Shown here in pieces: positions 1 to 4,767 of a DNA stretch of 7,409 bases (position 1 is the stretch's first letter; each line of letters begins with the position of its first letter). Source of the stretch: an archaeon (GTDB lineage: Archaea > Nanobdellota > Nanobdellia > Pacearchaeales > GW2011-AR1); contig DAOWFF010000024.1 in NCBI GenBank assembly GCA_030638105.1, forward strand, positions 1 through 7,409. The letters are read 5' to 3'. Both the position numbers and the translations under genes were made by a program. The notes beneath the pieces were generated by a model. That model made no database searches. It had not been told where the DNA came from and saw nothing but the letters and a program-made list of their open reading frames with translations.

Positions 1-35
1 ACTCCAAAACCGAGTTGGGGTTTTCAACCCCAAAT

Positions 36-48
36 ATAGCCCCACCAG
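36..48 (-). repeat. Direct repeat of the tRNA-Gln 3' end
   Basis: The plus-strand word ATAGCCCCACCAG at 36-48 is identical to 177-189, which is the 3' acceptor strand and part of the T-stem of the tRNA-Gln gene plus two flanking bases. The copies have the same orientation, 141 bp apart. A G+C-rich 13-mer is unlikely to recur by chance in such A+T-rich DNA. It resembles an attachment-site core or the remnant of a tRNA duplication. Confidence 0.55.
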
Positions 49-123
49 TGTTCCCTTTCAGAGAAGTTCTTATGATACCAATAATTTGCGACTTCTCTAA
101 AAGCTCGTCGAACCTTCAGGTTC

Positions 124-133
124 GAATTCTTGA
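124..133 (-). repeat. Second tRNA-Gln-like block (D-arm side)
   Basis: GAATTCTTGA at 124-133 matches 223-232, the D-arm to anticodon-arm segment of the tRNA-Gln gene. The bases just before it (CCTTCA, a 2-base gap, then GG) also line up with the anticodon arm. The arm persists as a perfect hairpin (108-125) although its sequence has diverged. Together with the repeat at 36-48 it suggests a degenerate tRNA copy interrupted by about 42 extra bases. Confidence 0.4.
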
Positions 134-178
134 TAGCAAATATAATTAACTTACTATCATAGATGATAAGTTATAAAT

Positions 179-250
179 AGCCCCACCAGGATTCGAACCT
201 GGGTCCCAGCCTTCAAAGGGCTGAATTCTTGACCACTGAACTATGGGGCT
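179..250 (-). tRNA. tRNA-Gln (anticodon TTG)
   Basis: This 72-nt gene reads CAA codons as glutamine. Read on the minus strand it forms a complete cloverleaf: acceptor AGCCCCA with TGGGGCT (7 bp), D-stem GTTC/GAAT, anticodon stem CAGCC/GGCTG around the loop CTTTGAA, and T-stem CCAGG/CCTGG around TTCGAAT. The anticodon is TTG. The variable loop is short (4 nt), there is no intron, and CCA is not encoded, so it must be added after transcription. A TATA-like box lies 27 nt upstream. Pieces of its sequence recur in the 3' flank (36-48 and 124-133). Confidence 0.95.
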
Positions 251-272
251 CTGATATTTAAGAAACAAGATA

Positions 273-281
273 ATTTATAAG
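273..281 (-). promoter_or_regulatory. TATA box for tRNA-Gln
   Basis: On the minus strand this reads CTTATAAAT and is centred about 27 nt before the tRNA 5' end at 250, the usual archaeal TATA-to-start distance. Position-based inference. Confidence 0.6.
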
Positions 282-289
282 AGTTTTGG

Positions 290-304
290 AACAATAAAAT
301 TGTT
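290..304. other. Small inverted repeat AACAAT/ATTGTT
   Basis: A 6-bp perfect stem (290-295 with 299-304) with an AAA loop lies between the tRNA-Gln promoter and the end of the 64-residue gene. On the minus strand no U-run follows it, so it is not a clear terminator for that gene. It may be a weak transcript-end structure or chance. Confidence 0.25.
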
Positions 305-317
305 TTTATATTTTAAA

Positions 318-512
318 TTATAAAGAATCTTTTTTTGTTCGAAGATAATTAATTCCGCCGACAAGAATTAAGATTCCGCCGACAAAAGTTATCCACCTGT
401 CTAAATTAGAAATAAATTCTGGGATTGTAATAAATACAAATGCTTGATTAATAAAAAATATCCCAAATACCAAATATAACAAAAACCAAATAAATGAATT
501 TTTTCCGCTCAT
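318..512 (-). CDS. Small two-helix membrane protein, unknown function
   Basis: This encodes 64 residues that I do not recognise as a named family. Two hydrophobic segments are visible, about residues 7-30 and 41-57, joined by a short polar loop (ISNLDRW). The second helix contains the glycine pairs VGGILILVGG, suited to close helix packing. A basic tail (RTKK) follows, predicting both ends in the cytoplasm. The ATG at 512 is favoured because a TATA box lies 26-27 nt upstream, which would make the mRNA leaderless. It is divergent from rpl44e and points toward tRNA-Gln. The clean promoter and the membrane-protein composition argue that it is real rather than a chance frame. Confidence 0.7.
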   Translation of the reverse strand: MSGKNSFIWFLLYLVFGIFFINQAFVFITIPEFISNLDRWITFVGGILILVGGINYLRTKKDSL

Positions 513-532
513 AGTTAAATCAATAAAACATC

Positions 533-544
533 ATATTTAAATAT
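533..544 (-). promoter_or_regulatory. TATA box for the 64-residue membrane protein
   Basis: The palindrome ATATTTAAATAT is centred 26-27 nt before the ATG at 512 on the minus strand, predicting a leaderless transcript. Being symmetric it could also bind TBP in the plus direction, but rpl44e has its own better-placed box at 581-590. Confidence 0.6.
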
Positions 545-580
545 TTCTACAACTAAAATTCCTACAAGACAATTACTAAA

Positions 581-590
581 CTTTATAAAT
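581..590 (+). promoter_or_regulatory. TATA box for rpl44e
   Basis: CTTTATAAAT is centred about 25-26 nt before the ATG at 611, so the transcript is predicted to begin at or next to the start codon. No Shine-Dalgarno motif is needed or seen there. Confidence 0.65.
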
Positions 591-610
591 CAAAATTTTC
601 TTCTCTTAAT

Positions 611-922
611 ATGAAAATCCCAAAAACAACAAATAGATATTGTTCGCATTGTAAGAAAAGGACGCAACACAAAATCAAGTCAGTTTCAACTGGAGGGAAA
701 AGAGGAACCTTGACTTGGGGTTCAAAATCACGGGCAAAGAAAAGGGGTTTGAATCGCGGGATAGGGAACAAAGGAAAATGGGGCTCAAAACCAGCAGTAT
801 CTAAGTTTAAAAGAAAATCCAAAACAACTAAAAAAACAAATATCATGTACACTTGTTCAGAATGCAAAAAATCCAAATATCAAAAAAAAGGACAAAGAAC
901 TGGTAAAATAATACAAGAATAA
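611..922 (+). CDS. rpl44e: 50S ribosomal protein L44e
   Basis: This is a small zinc-ribbon protein of the large ribosomal subunit near the E site, found in archaea and eukaryotes only. Its 103 residues are strongly basic. The family's start is clear (MKIPKTTNRYCSHCKKRTQH), and two CxxC pairs (C11/C14 and C82/C85) form the zinc site. The middle contains the glycine/lysine-rich stretch with GGKRGTLTWG and RGLNRGIGNKGKWGSKP typical of the family. Its length is slightly above the usual 92-95. It is the first gene of a plus-strand pair with S3Ae and appears leaderless. In many archaea L44e is followed by S27e. Here no S27e follows; a structured intergenic element comes before S3Ae instead. Confidence 0.96.
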   Translation: MKIPKTTNRYCSHCKKRTQHKIKSVSTGGKRGTLTWGSKSRAKKRGLNRGIGNKGKWGSKPAVSKFKRKSKTTKKTNIMYTCSECKKSKYQKKGQRTGKIIQE

Positions 923-924
923 AA

Positions 925-1053
925 ATGAAAACTCAAATAAATAAATTTTCTTCGTGTGGTATCCACAAGATTGCAAGAAAAGATGCCACCCTTCCGCACT
1001 TTGAGGAAGGAGCACGAGGAAAATCAGGGGGTTTCCTCGTATGGCAAAAATAA
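925..1053 (+). CDS. Possible 42-residue leader ORF overlapping the S3Ae start
   Basis: An ATG two bases after the L44e stop opens a 42-codon frame that runs through the whole structured element and stops at TAA 1051-1053, ten bases inside rps3ae in another frame. The product starts MKTQINKFSS and ends GGFLVWQK, with no recognisable domain. It may simply be open because the region is G+C-rich. If translated, ribosomes from L44e would melt the RNA structure and terminate on top of the S3Ae start, which would couple the genes. It is not S27e: the four zinc-binding cysteines are absent. Confidence 0.25.
   Translation: MKTQINKFSSCGIHKIARKDATLPHFEEGARGKSGGFLVWQK
945..1040 (+). ncRNA. Structured leader of rps3ae: three-way junction with alternative stem
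   Basis: A G+C-rich island folds as follows. P1 pairs 945-956 with 1013-1024 (12 bp, one G-U). P2 pairs 957-963 with 982-988 (7 bp, one G-U, 18-nt loop). P3 pairs 990-995 with 1005-1010 (6 bp, 9-nt loop). Linkers are only 0, 1 and 2 nt. The 3' strand of P1 can instead pair with 1032-1040 (9 perfect bp, 1014-1022 with 1032-1040), ending at the base before the S3Ae ATG. The run GGGGG at 1027-1031 sits 9 nt before that ATG and is a plausible ribosome binding site. With P1 formed the site is open; with the alternative hairpin formed the start is blocked. I recognise no known riboswitch consensus. Ribosomal autoregulation is the simplest guess. The pairing is seen; function is inferred. Confidence 0.6.
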
Positions 1054-1613
1054 AAAAAAGAAAAAAGAAATTTTTTAATGTTGAAATACCTCTTATAAAT
1101 AAACAGACGCATTTGCAGGCTTATGAAATTGGAGATTTGGAGGGGAGATTTATTAAGTATGACCTGACGAGAATTCTTCGGGGGCGGAGCAGAATAATTC
1201 AGTTAAAAGTAAAAGTAAAAGATGATGAAGCAATTACAATTCCAAAAAAAATTACACTGATGCCTTTTTTTCTGAAGAGAATGGTGAGAAAAGGAACTGA
1301 TTATGTTGAGGATTCTTTTTCAGCAAAATGTAAAGACGCAGAAATAAAAATAAAACCATTTTTAATAACAAGGAGAAAGGTCTCAAGAGCTGTGAGAAAA
1401 GCCCTGAGGGAAAAAGCACGAGAAGAATTAATAAAATATGTGAAAGATAAAAATTCAGAAACTTTATTTGACGAGCTGATAAAAAACAGCATCCAAAAAT
1501 CATTAGGTCTAAAACTCAAAAAAGTTTATCCGTTGTCTCTTTGTGAGATTAGAATCCTTGAAGTTGAAAAAGAAATAGAAACAAAGACAGAAAAAGTTGA
1601 AAAGAAAGAATAA
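1041..1613 (+). CDS. rps3ae: 30S ribosomal protein S3Ae
   Basis: This small-subunit protein (eS1 family) binds near the mRNA exit and platform of the archaeal and eukaryotic ribosome. Its 190 residues match the usual length. Recognisable segments are the N-terminal KKKFFNVEIP, the central GRFIKYDLTRILRGR, a basic helix with RRKVSRAVRKALREKAREEL, and the C-terminal YPLSLCEIRILEVE, which corresponds to the family's YPLR-VEIRKVEV. A charged Lys/Glu tail ends the protein. The ATG at 1041 fits the family N-terminus, with GGGGG nine bases upstream. No TATA box is positioned for a leaderless start, so it is probably read from the L44e transcript or from an A+T-rich site near 935-945. Expression may depend on the RNA structure just before it. 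Confidence 0.95.
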   Translation: MAKIKKRKKKFFNVEIPLINKQTHLQAYEIGDLEGRFIKYDLTRILRGRSRIIQLKVKVKDDEAITIPKKITLMPFFLKRMVRKGTDYVEDSFSAKCKDAEIKIKPFLITRRKVSRAVRKALREKAREELIKYVKDKNSETLFDELIKNSIQKSLGLKLKKVYPLSLCEIRILEVEKEIETKTEKVEKKE

Positions 1614-1618
1614 GAAAT

Positions 1619-1627
1619 CTTTTAAAC
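1619..1627 (+). promoter_or_regulatory. TATA box for tRNA-Thr
   Basis: CTTTTAAAC is centred 27-28 nt before the tRNA 5' end at 1651 and just after the rps3ae stop. It matches the spacing of the other promoters here. Confidence 0.55.
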
Positions 1628-1650
1628 TATTAATTCTCTTAAAATAATGT

Positions 1651-1773
1651 GCCTGTGTAGCTCAGTGGCTTCAGAGCATCTGCCTTGTAGGTGAAATCTT
1701 CGGATTTTATATTCCGAGTTTCTTCGGAAACCCAGAAAGCAGAGGGTCGGGGGTTCGACTCCCTCCACAGGCT
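1651..1773 (+). tRNA. tRNA-Thr (anticodon TGT) with an intron
   Basis: Joining 1651-1689 to 1738-1773 gives a standard cloverleaf that reads ACA. The acceptor is GCCTGTG with CACAGGC, the D-stem GCTC/GAGC, the anticodon stem TCTGC/GCAGA around CTTGTAA, and the T-stem GGGGG/CCCTC (one G-U pair) around TTCGACT. The discriminator base is T and CCA is not encoded. The intron lies after position 37, the standard archaeal site, so processing by the tRNA splicing endonuclease is expected. A T-run at 1773-1777 follows directly. The start of a membrane protein gene is only 7 nt downstream. Confidence 0.93.
1690..1737 (+). other. 48-nt tRNA-Thr intron
   Basis: The intron sits between anticodon-loop positions 37 and 38. 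An A at each junction lets the boundary shift by one base with the same mature product. Inside are a TCGGA/TCCGA hairpin (1700-1704 with 1713-1717) and a GTTTC-TTCG-GAAAC hairpin (1718-1731) with a stable UUCG tetraloop. The bulge-helix-bulge is relaxed: CTTG (1684-1687) opposite CCAG (1732-1735) has one mismatch. No C/D-box guide motifs are evident. Confidence 0.8.
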
Positions 1774-1780
1774 TTTTAAA

Positions 1781-2032
1781 ATGTGGCAAGATATAGTAAT
1801 AACAATCGCAAATTTTATTTTTGCATATGCTTTAATCCCCCAAGTTGTAAAAGGATTTAAAGATAAAAAAGCACACATACATATTCAAACAGGATTCTTA
1901 ACCACAGCAGGTATGTATGCCATGTCTTTTGCATTCTTTAGTTTAGGTTTACTATTCTCTACAATAATTGGAGTTTTCAATGCAACAATGTGGTTGCTTC
2001 TTTTTATTCAATCTTTAATTTACAAATCATAA
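1781..2032 (+). CDS. PQ-loop / SemiSWEET-like small membrane transporter
   Basis: This encodes 83 residues with three hydrophobic helices (about 5-23, 38-58 and 60-80), the size of one triple-helix bundle as in SemiSWEET proteins, which dimerise to transport sugars. The PQ motif is at P20-Q21 (YALIPQVVKGFKDKK), followed by the usual basic loop, and the last helix carries N67 and W71, resembling the conserved Asn region of the fold. The substrate cannot be told from sequence. The frame stays open upstream through the tRNA gene, so the ATG at 1781 is chosen because it begins the first helix. There is no room for a separate TATA box, so it is likely co-transcribed with tRNA-Thr. Its 3' end overlaps the convergent dCache gene by 6 nt. 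Confidence 0.8.
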   Translation: MWQDIVITIANFIFAYALIPQVVKGFKDKKAHIHIQTGFLTTAGMYAMSFAFFSLGLLFSTIIGVFNATMWLLLFIQSLIYKS

Positions 2033-3043
2033 ATTTTTATTTCCTTTTTTTAACACGACTCTTTTATCCAGAAATTTTCCAATGAAAAATCCGACTAAAG
2101 TTATAATAAGAACAAGAGCAATAATAATTATTAAGGAAACTCTTTGAAACAAATGTCTTTGTCTGCCTAAAATTTCTTCTTCGTTGATTTCTGCAAGCAA
2201 ACACCAGTTCATTTCTGGAAGCGGGTAATGTGCCCCAACAACTCTTTGTCCGCGATAATCCAAATATATTTCAACAGGTTCGTGTCCAAGATGTTCTATT
2301 TCTCCATCCAAAGGATTACCCAGCATATTCAAACAATTCCTTGAATTAATAGAATCAACTTTCCATTTTAATGGTGCTTCTTCAACAAATAACAGTGGGC
2401 TAATCGCATAATTTTCTTTGTTGATTAAATATGTCTCGCCTGTCTCACCAAGCCCTGTTTTATCAAACAATATTGGGAATAAAGATTTTTGAGCATCAAT
2501 TCTCATGAAAACAAAACCAACAATTCTACCATCTATTTTTACTGGAGAAGCTACGATTAAAATAAGATTTTCATTTTCAGGATGGAATCTGACATCACTT
2601 ATAGCAATTTTTCCATCCTTTAGTTTTGTAAATATTGGGTCTGTACTTTTGTCATCACCTAAAATAGCAGGATTGGTTCCAGCAATTATTGTTCCAAATT
2701 TGTTCGCAAGATTAATATGGATAATTTGTTCAATTGAATCAACTGTTTTTTGTAACCTTGTTTCAACATTTAATTTTTGTCCAGGATAAGTAGAATTATT
2801 TGCGTATGCCAACAATAATTTTTCAACACCTCCAATTAAAGCTAAACTTTGAACAACTTCTTTTTCCATTTTTAATTCTGTTTCAATATGATTTGCCCGT
2901 GATTGTGCAACATTTTCTAAATGATTAAAAACTTGTTGGTTCATTGCCTGATTAGATTGAACATAATAATAACTTGTTCCTCCAATACCCCCCAGCAAAG
3001 CTACAAGAAAAAACATAATCATAATAACTATTTTTATTTTCAT
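2027..3043 (-). CDS. Stand-alone dCache-type extracellular sensor protein
   Basis: This encodes 338 residues. One helix (about 5-27) and a second (about 302-323) flank a 275-residue outside domain that reads as a double Cache fold: a long N-terminal helix with HLENVAQSRANHIETEL, a distal lobe with VRFHPENENLILIVASPV and GRIVGFVFMRID, the characteristic GLGETGETYLINKENYAISP at 197-216, and a membrane-proximal end with MNWCLLAEINEEEIL. Cache domains normally sense small ligands for kinases, chemoreceptors or cyclase-type enzymes. Here only about 15 basic residues follow the last helix, with no HAMP or output domain, and the next gene begins at once, so this is not a recent frameshift. The amino-acid-binding consensus was not evident. 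It is probably transcribed separately from the surface operon, from a TATA box in the 34-bp gap. Confidence 0.82.
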   Translation of the reverse strand: MKIKIVIMIMFFLVALLGGIGGTSYYYVQSNQAMNQQVFNHLENVAQSRANHIETELKMEKEVVQSLALIGGVEKLLLAYANNSTYPGQKLNVETRLQKTVDSIEQIIHINLANKFGTIIAGTNPAILGDDKSTDPIFTKLKDGKIAISDVRFHPENENLILIVASPVKIDGRIVGFVFMRIDAQKSLFPILFDKTGLGETGETYLINKENYAISPLLFVEEAPLKWKVDSINSRNCLNMLGNPLDGEIEHLGHEPVEIYLDYRGQRVVGAHYPLPEMNWCLLAEINEEEILGRQRHLFQRVSLIIIIALVLIITLVGFFIGKFLDKRVVLKKGNKNL

Positions 3044-3068
3044 CTCTTTTGTTATAAACGAATTTCAA

Positions 3069-3077
3069 TATTTAAAT
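3069..3077 (-). promoter_or_regulatory. TATA-like box for the dCache gene
   Basis: An ATTTAAATA box (minus strand) is centred about 30 nt before the ATG at 3043, directly after the stop of the preceding gene. It would give a leader of only a few bases. An alternative A+T-rich site at 3049-3056 is too close. Confidence 0.45.
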
Positions 3078-3638
3078 TTACCTTTTTTTAGTGAGTTTAT
3101 TTAACTGCCAGGAAATCAATCCTCCGACGACTAAAATTGCAATTATTAAAACGATTAAATAAGTTCTAATTTGTCCAATGTCTGAACTCTTGACATAAAA
3201 AGTTGCAATGGCACTTTCTTCTTCATTTATCTGAACTTCTATGTTGTAAATTCCAGGAAGTGTTTCTTCAGGAACTTTTATTGATGCCAAAAAAGACGCT
3301 TGAGTTTCAACGGCTTTTAGTTCCCTTCTGTTTGAAATTGTAATCTCGTTTTTTTTAATATAATAGTCCAACTGGATATCATGTCTTCCGAGTTTTTGGA
3401 TATTTTTTAAAGAAATTTGAAATTGCAACATTTCTCCTGCCTGAACATTTTGATATTTTTCTGGAACAAAAACACTCAGTTCTAAACCTTGTAAATCTCC
3501 CGATTCAATTGCATTTCCAGTAACAGTTCCTGAAATTGATTTCCCAGTTATTTTCCAAATCGCTGTAAAACTAAGCAAAGAAATAACAACAATTCCAACT
3601 ACAAGAATATTGATTGCCTTGGCCATTTTTTTAATCAT
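3078..3638 (-). CDS. Membrane-anchored beta-sandwich surface protein
   Basis: This encodes 186 residues from the ATG at 3638. A signal-anchor helix (about 8-29) is followed by the short ITGKSISGTVTGNAI segment common at the start of DPANN surface proteins. Then comes a roughly 100-residue Ig-like beta-sandwich (52-150) with the CARDB/NPCBM-associated pattern GEMLQFQISLKN ... ETLPGIYNIEVQI, a second helix (159-180) and a basic tail. The domain should face outside with both ends inside. A TTG at 3650 would add four residues, but the ATG at 3638 has GGGGAGAGGG just before it and overlaps the previous stop by 8 nt (ATGATTAA). It is the last gene of the operon. No enzymatic residues are evident, so a structural or assembly role is likely. 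Confidence 0.78.
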   Translation of the reverse strand: MIKKMAKAINILVVGIVVISLLSFTAIWKITGKSISGTVTGNAIESGDLQGLELSVFVPEKYQNVQAGEMLQFQISLKNIQKLGRHDIQLDYYIKKNEITISNRRELKAVETQASFLASIKVPEETLPGIYNIEVQINEEESAIATFYVKSSDIGQIRTYLIVLIIAILVVGGLISWQLNKLTKKR

Positions 3639-4137
3639 CCCTCTCCCCAATATATGATTTAATTATCATGAAAATTCCAAGTAATGAGGGGAGAGTCATT
3701 AAAGTTCTGCTTAATAATCCGAGATAATGATTTTGAAAGAAAGGAAAACTTATCCTCATTATTAAACTTAAAAATGCAAAAATTCCTGCCCAAATTAATA
3801 ATTTTTTATCAAAGATTTTTATAAATCTTGAAAAAAAACATGAGAATAAAAAAATTGTTAATATGCCTACAAATATTGCAAATAAAGGTGTTGGTGAATA
3901 TATGAAAAATTCAGGGGTGTAAGTGCTCTCTGCTGAAAATTGTAAATTTAAAGATATGTAAACTGCCCAGCCCATTATTAATCCAGCCATCTTGATATAT
4001 TGTGTTGATTTTTGTTTTGAAATTTTGTAAATTAAAAAACTAATTCCTCCTGCAATAATGCTCAGCATTACTCCCACAAAAGCAATACTTAATCCCATTG
4101 CCTTTACAATTTCAATATCCATTAAGATGTGAGTCAT
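3631..4137 (-). CDS. Five-helix membrane protein, unknown function
   Basis: This encodes 168 residues, mostly hydrophobic, with helices near 14-37, 47-66, 83-105, 112-132 and 140-160. Short basic loops (YKISKQKSTQYIK, FIKIFDKK) set the topology, with the N-terminus probably outside. A polar outside loop SAESTYTPEFFIYSPTP separates helices 2 and 3, and the tail is acidic (GERDD). I recognise no family and see no conserved catalytic motif. The ATG at 4137 is supported by AAGGAG at 4146-4151 and a 4-nt ATGA overlap with the upstream gene. It is the third of three consecutive small polytopic proteins in the operon, which may form one membrane complex. Confidence 0.75.
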   Translation of the reverse strand: MTHILMDIEIVKAMGLSIAFVGVMLSIIAGGISFLIYKISKQKSTQYIKMAGLIMGWAVYISLNLQFSAESTYTPEFFIYSPTPLFAIFVGILTIFLFSCFFSRFIKIFDKKLLIWAGIFAFLSLIMRISFPFFQNHYLGLLSRTLMTLPSLLGIFMIIKSYIGERDD

Positions 4138-4406
4138 TTTTTATTCTCCTTTATAATAAGAAACATTCCGATAACAGAAACAAAAACAAATGTAAAAAAA
4201 ACATCAACAGCAACGCCAAAAAAATTGTAAAACATAAATCCAGAACTTAAGCACAGCCCAATTCCAATAATAAAAAAAGGAATAAAAACTCGGGTTCTTT
4301 TTTTGTCAATCATATTCTGTGCAGTTATTGTCATAATAAAAAGAGAAATTATCAAATTAACTGAAATCCCAATTAAACTTGAACCCATTTGGAATAAATC
4401 AACCAT
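4134..4406 (-). CDS. Three-helix membrane protein, unknown function
   Basis: This encodes 90 residues with helices near 9-29, 39-60 and 64-85. A charged loop (NMIDKKRTRV) follows the first helix and a basic tail (KENKK) ends it, so the C-terminus is cytoplasmic. The helices are rich in glycine and phenylalanine and have few polar residues; one Asp (D68) sits in the third. No family is recognised. The start is well supported: AAGGAG at 4413-4418 and an 8-nt overlap (ATGGTTGA) with the preceding stop. The tight coupling to the genes on both sides implies a need for balanced amounts. Confidence 0.75.
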   Translation of the reverse strand: MVDLFQMGSSLIGISVNLIISLFIMTITAQNMIDKKRTRVFIPFFIIGIGLCLSSGFMFYNFFGVAVDVFFTFVFVSVIGMFLIIKENKK

Positions 4407-4767
4407 TTTTAACTCCTTCTTTAAATCCTTTCATCAGAACAAAGCATCCGACAATCATTCCTGAAAAAGTAAATACATTTGTTTCAAGCCAATAATATTC
4501 TTCAAAAACATGCCCCAAAAATAAAATGCAATTTGTGATTATCCAGATCATGCTTCCAATAAAAATATACCTTGTTGCTTTTTCATTTAATTTTAAAGAG
4601 TGCACAAGAATAAAAAAACTAAAAATAATAATCCCAATATGTAAAAACAAATGCCAATTTAAATGAGTTAATCCAAAATATGAGCCAGTAAAATTAATTG
4701 CGAGCATGATGATTAAGAGAGCTACTAAAAACATCCAGATTTTCCAACCGCTTTTTTTATTTTTCAT
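4399..4767 (-). CDS. Four-helix membrane protein with intramembrane histidines
   Basis: This encodes 122 residues with helices near 10-29, 38-57, 66-86 and 96-114. The basic N-terminus (MKNKKSGWK) predicts both ends inside. Histidines cluster at membrane positions: H35, H39 and H43 at the start of helix 2, H56 at its end, and H86 at the end of helix 3, next to an acidic/aromatic loop (EEYYWLE). Such spacing can ligate heme or metal in four-helix bundles, but no known cytochrome motif is matched. The ATG at 4767 overlaps the previous stop as TAATG, with AAGGGG at 4776-4781 as ribosome binding site. It is the first of the three polytopic proteins. Confidence 0.75.
   Translation of the reverse strand: MKNKKSGWKIWMFLVALLIIMLAINFTGSYFGLTHLNWHLFLHIGIIIFSFFILVHSLKLNEKATRYIFIGSMIWIITNCILFLGHVFEEYYWLETNVFTFSGMIVGCFVLMKGFKEGVKNG

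Larger units (their letters stand above)
1..178. other. Left-edge region with hairpins and tRNA-like fragments, no supported gene
   Basis: No gene with a usable start lies here. Seen directly: an inverted repeat TTGGGG/CCCCAA (15-20 with 28-33), an 8-bp stem AGAGAAGT/ACTTCTCT (60-67 with 91-98) and a perfect 7-bp hairpin with a TTCA loop (108-125). Two blocks repeat parts of the adjacent tRNA-Gln in the same orientation (36-48 and 124-133). Two frames stay open to the left edge, one on the minus strand (115 to 1, after a TGA at 116-118, with no ATG) and one on the plus strand (3 to a TAA at 147-149). Either could be the end of an outside gene, but neither has support from sequence I recognise. 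The stretch could equally be the 3' flank of a structured RNA gene beyond the edge. Confidence 0.5.

Noticed and set aside
583..876. 97-codon minus-strand frame
   Set aside because: It is antisense to rpl44e, whose zinc-ribbon protein is unambiguous.
945..1024. Interpretation of the structured element as a MITE-like mobile repeat
   Set aside because: The ends form an imperfect inverted repeat, but there is no target duplication and no second copy in the window; the alternative pairing at the ATG fits regulation better.
1252..1519. Two minus-strand frames inside rps3ae
   Set aside because: They are antisense shadows of a certain ribosomal gene.
1691..1780. Upstream extension of the PQ-loop gene to a GTG at 1691
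   Set aside because: It would be encoded by the tRNA intron and 3' exon; the ATG at 1781 begins the first helix.
1639..1878. 79-codon minus-strand frame
   Set aside because: It crosses tRNA-Thr and the PQ-loop gene in antisense and has no family features.
2505..2789. 94-codon plus-strand frame
   Set aside because: It is antisense to the dCache gene, which has a coherent domain structure.
3639..3650. TTG start four codons earlier for the beta-sandwich protein
   Set aside because: The ATG at 3638 has a purine-rich ribosome site that the longer form would translate through.
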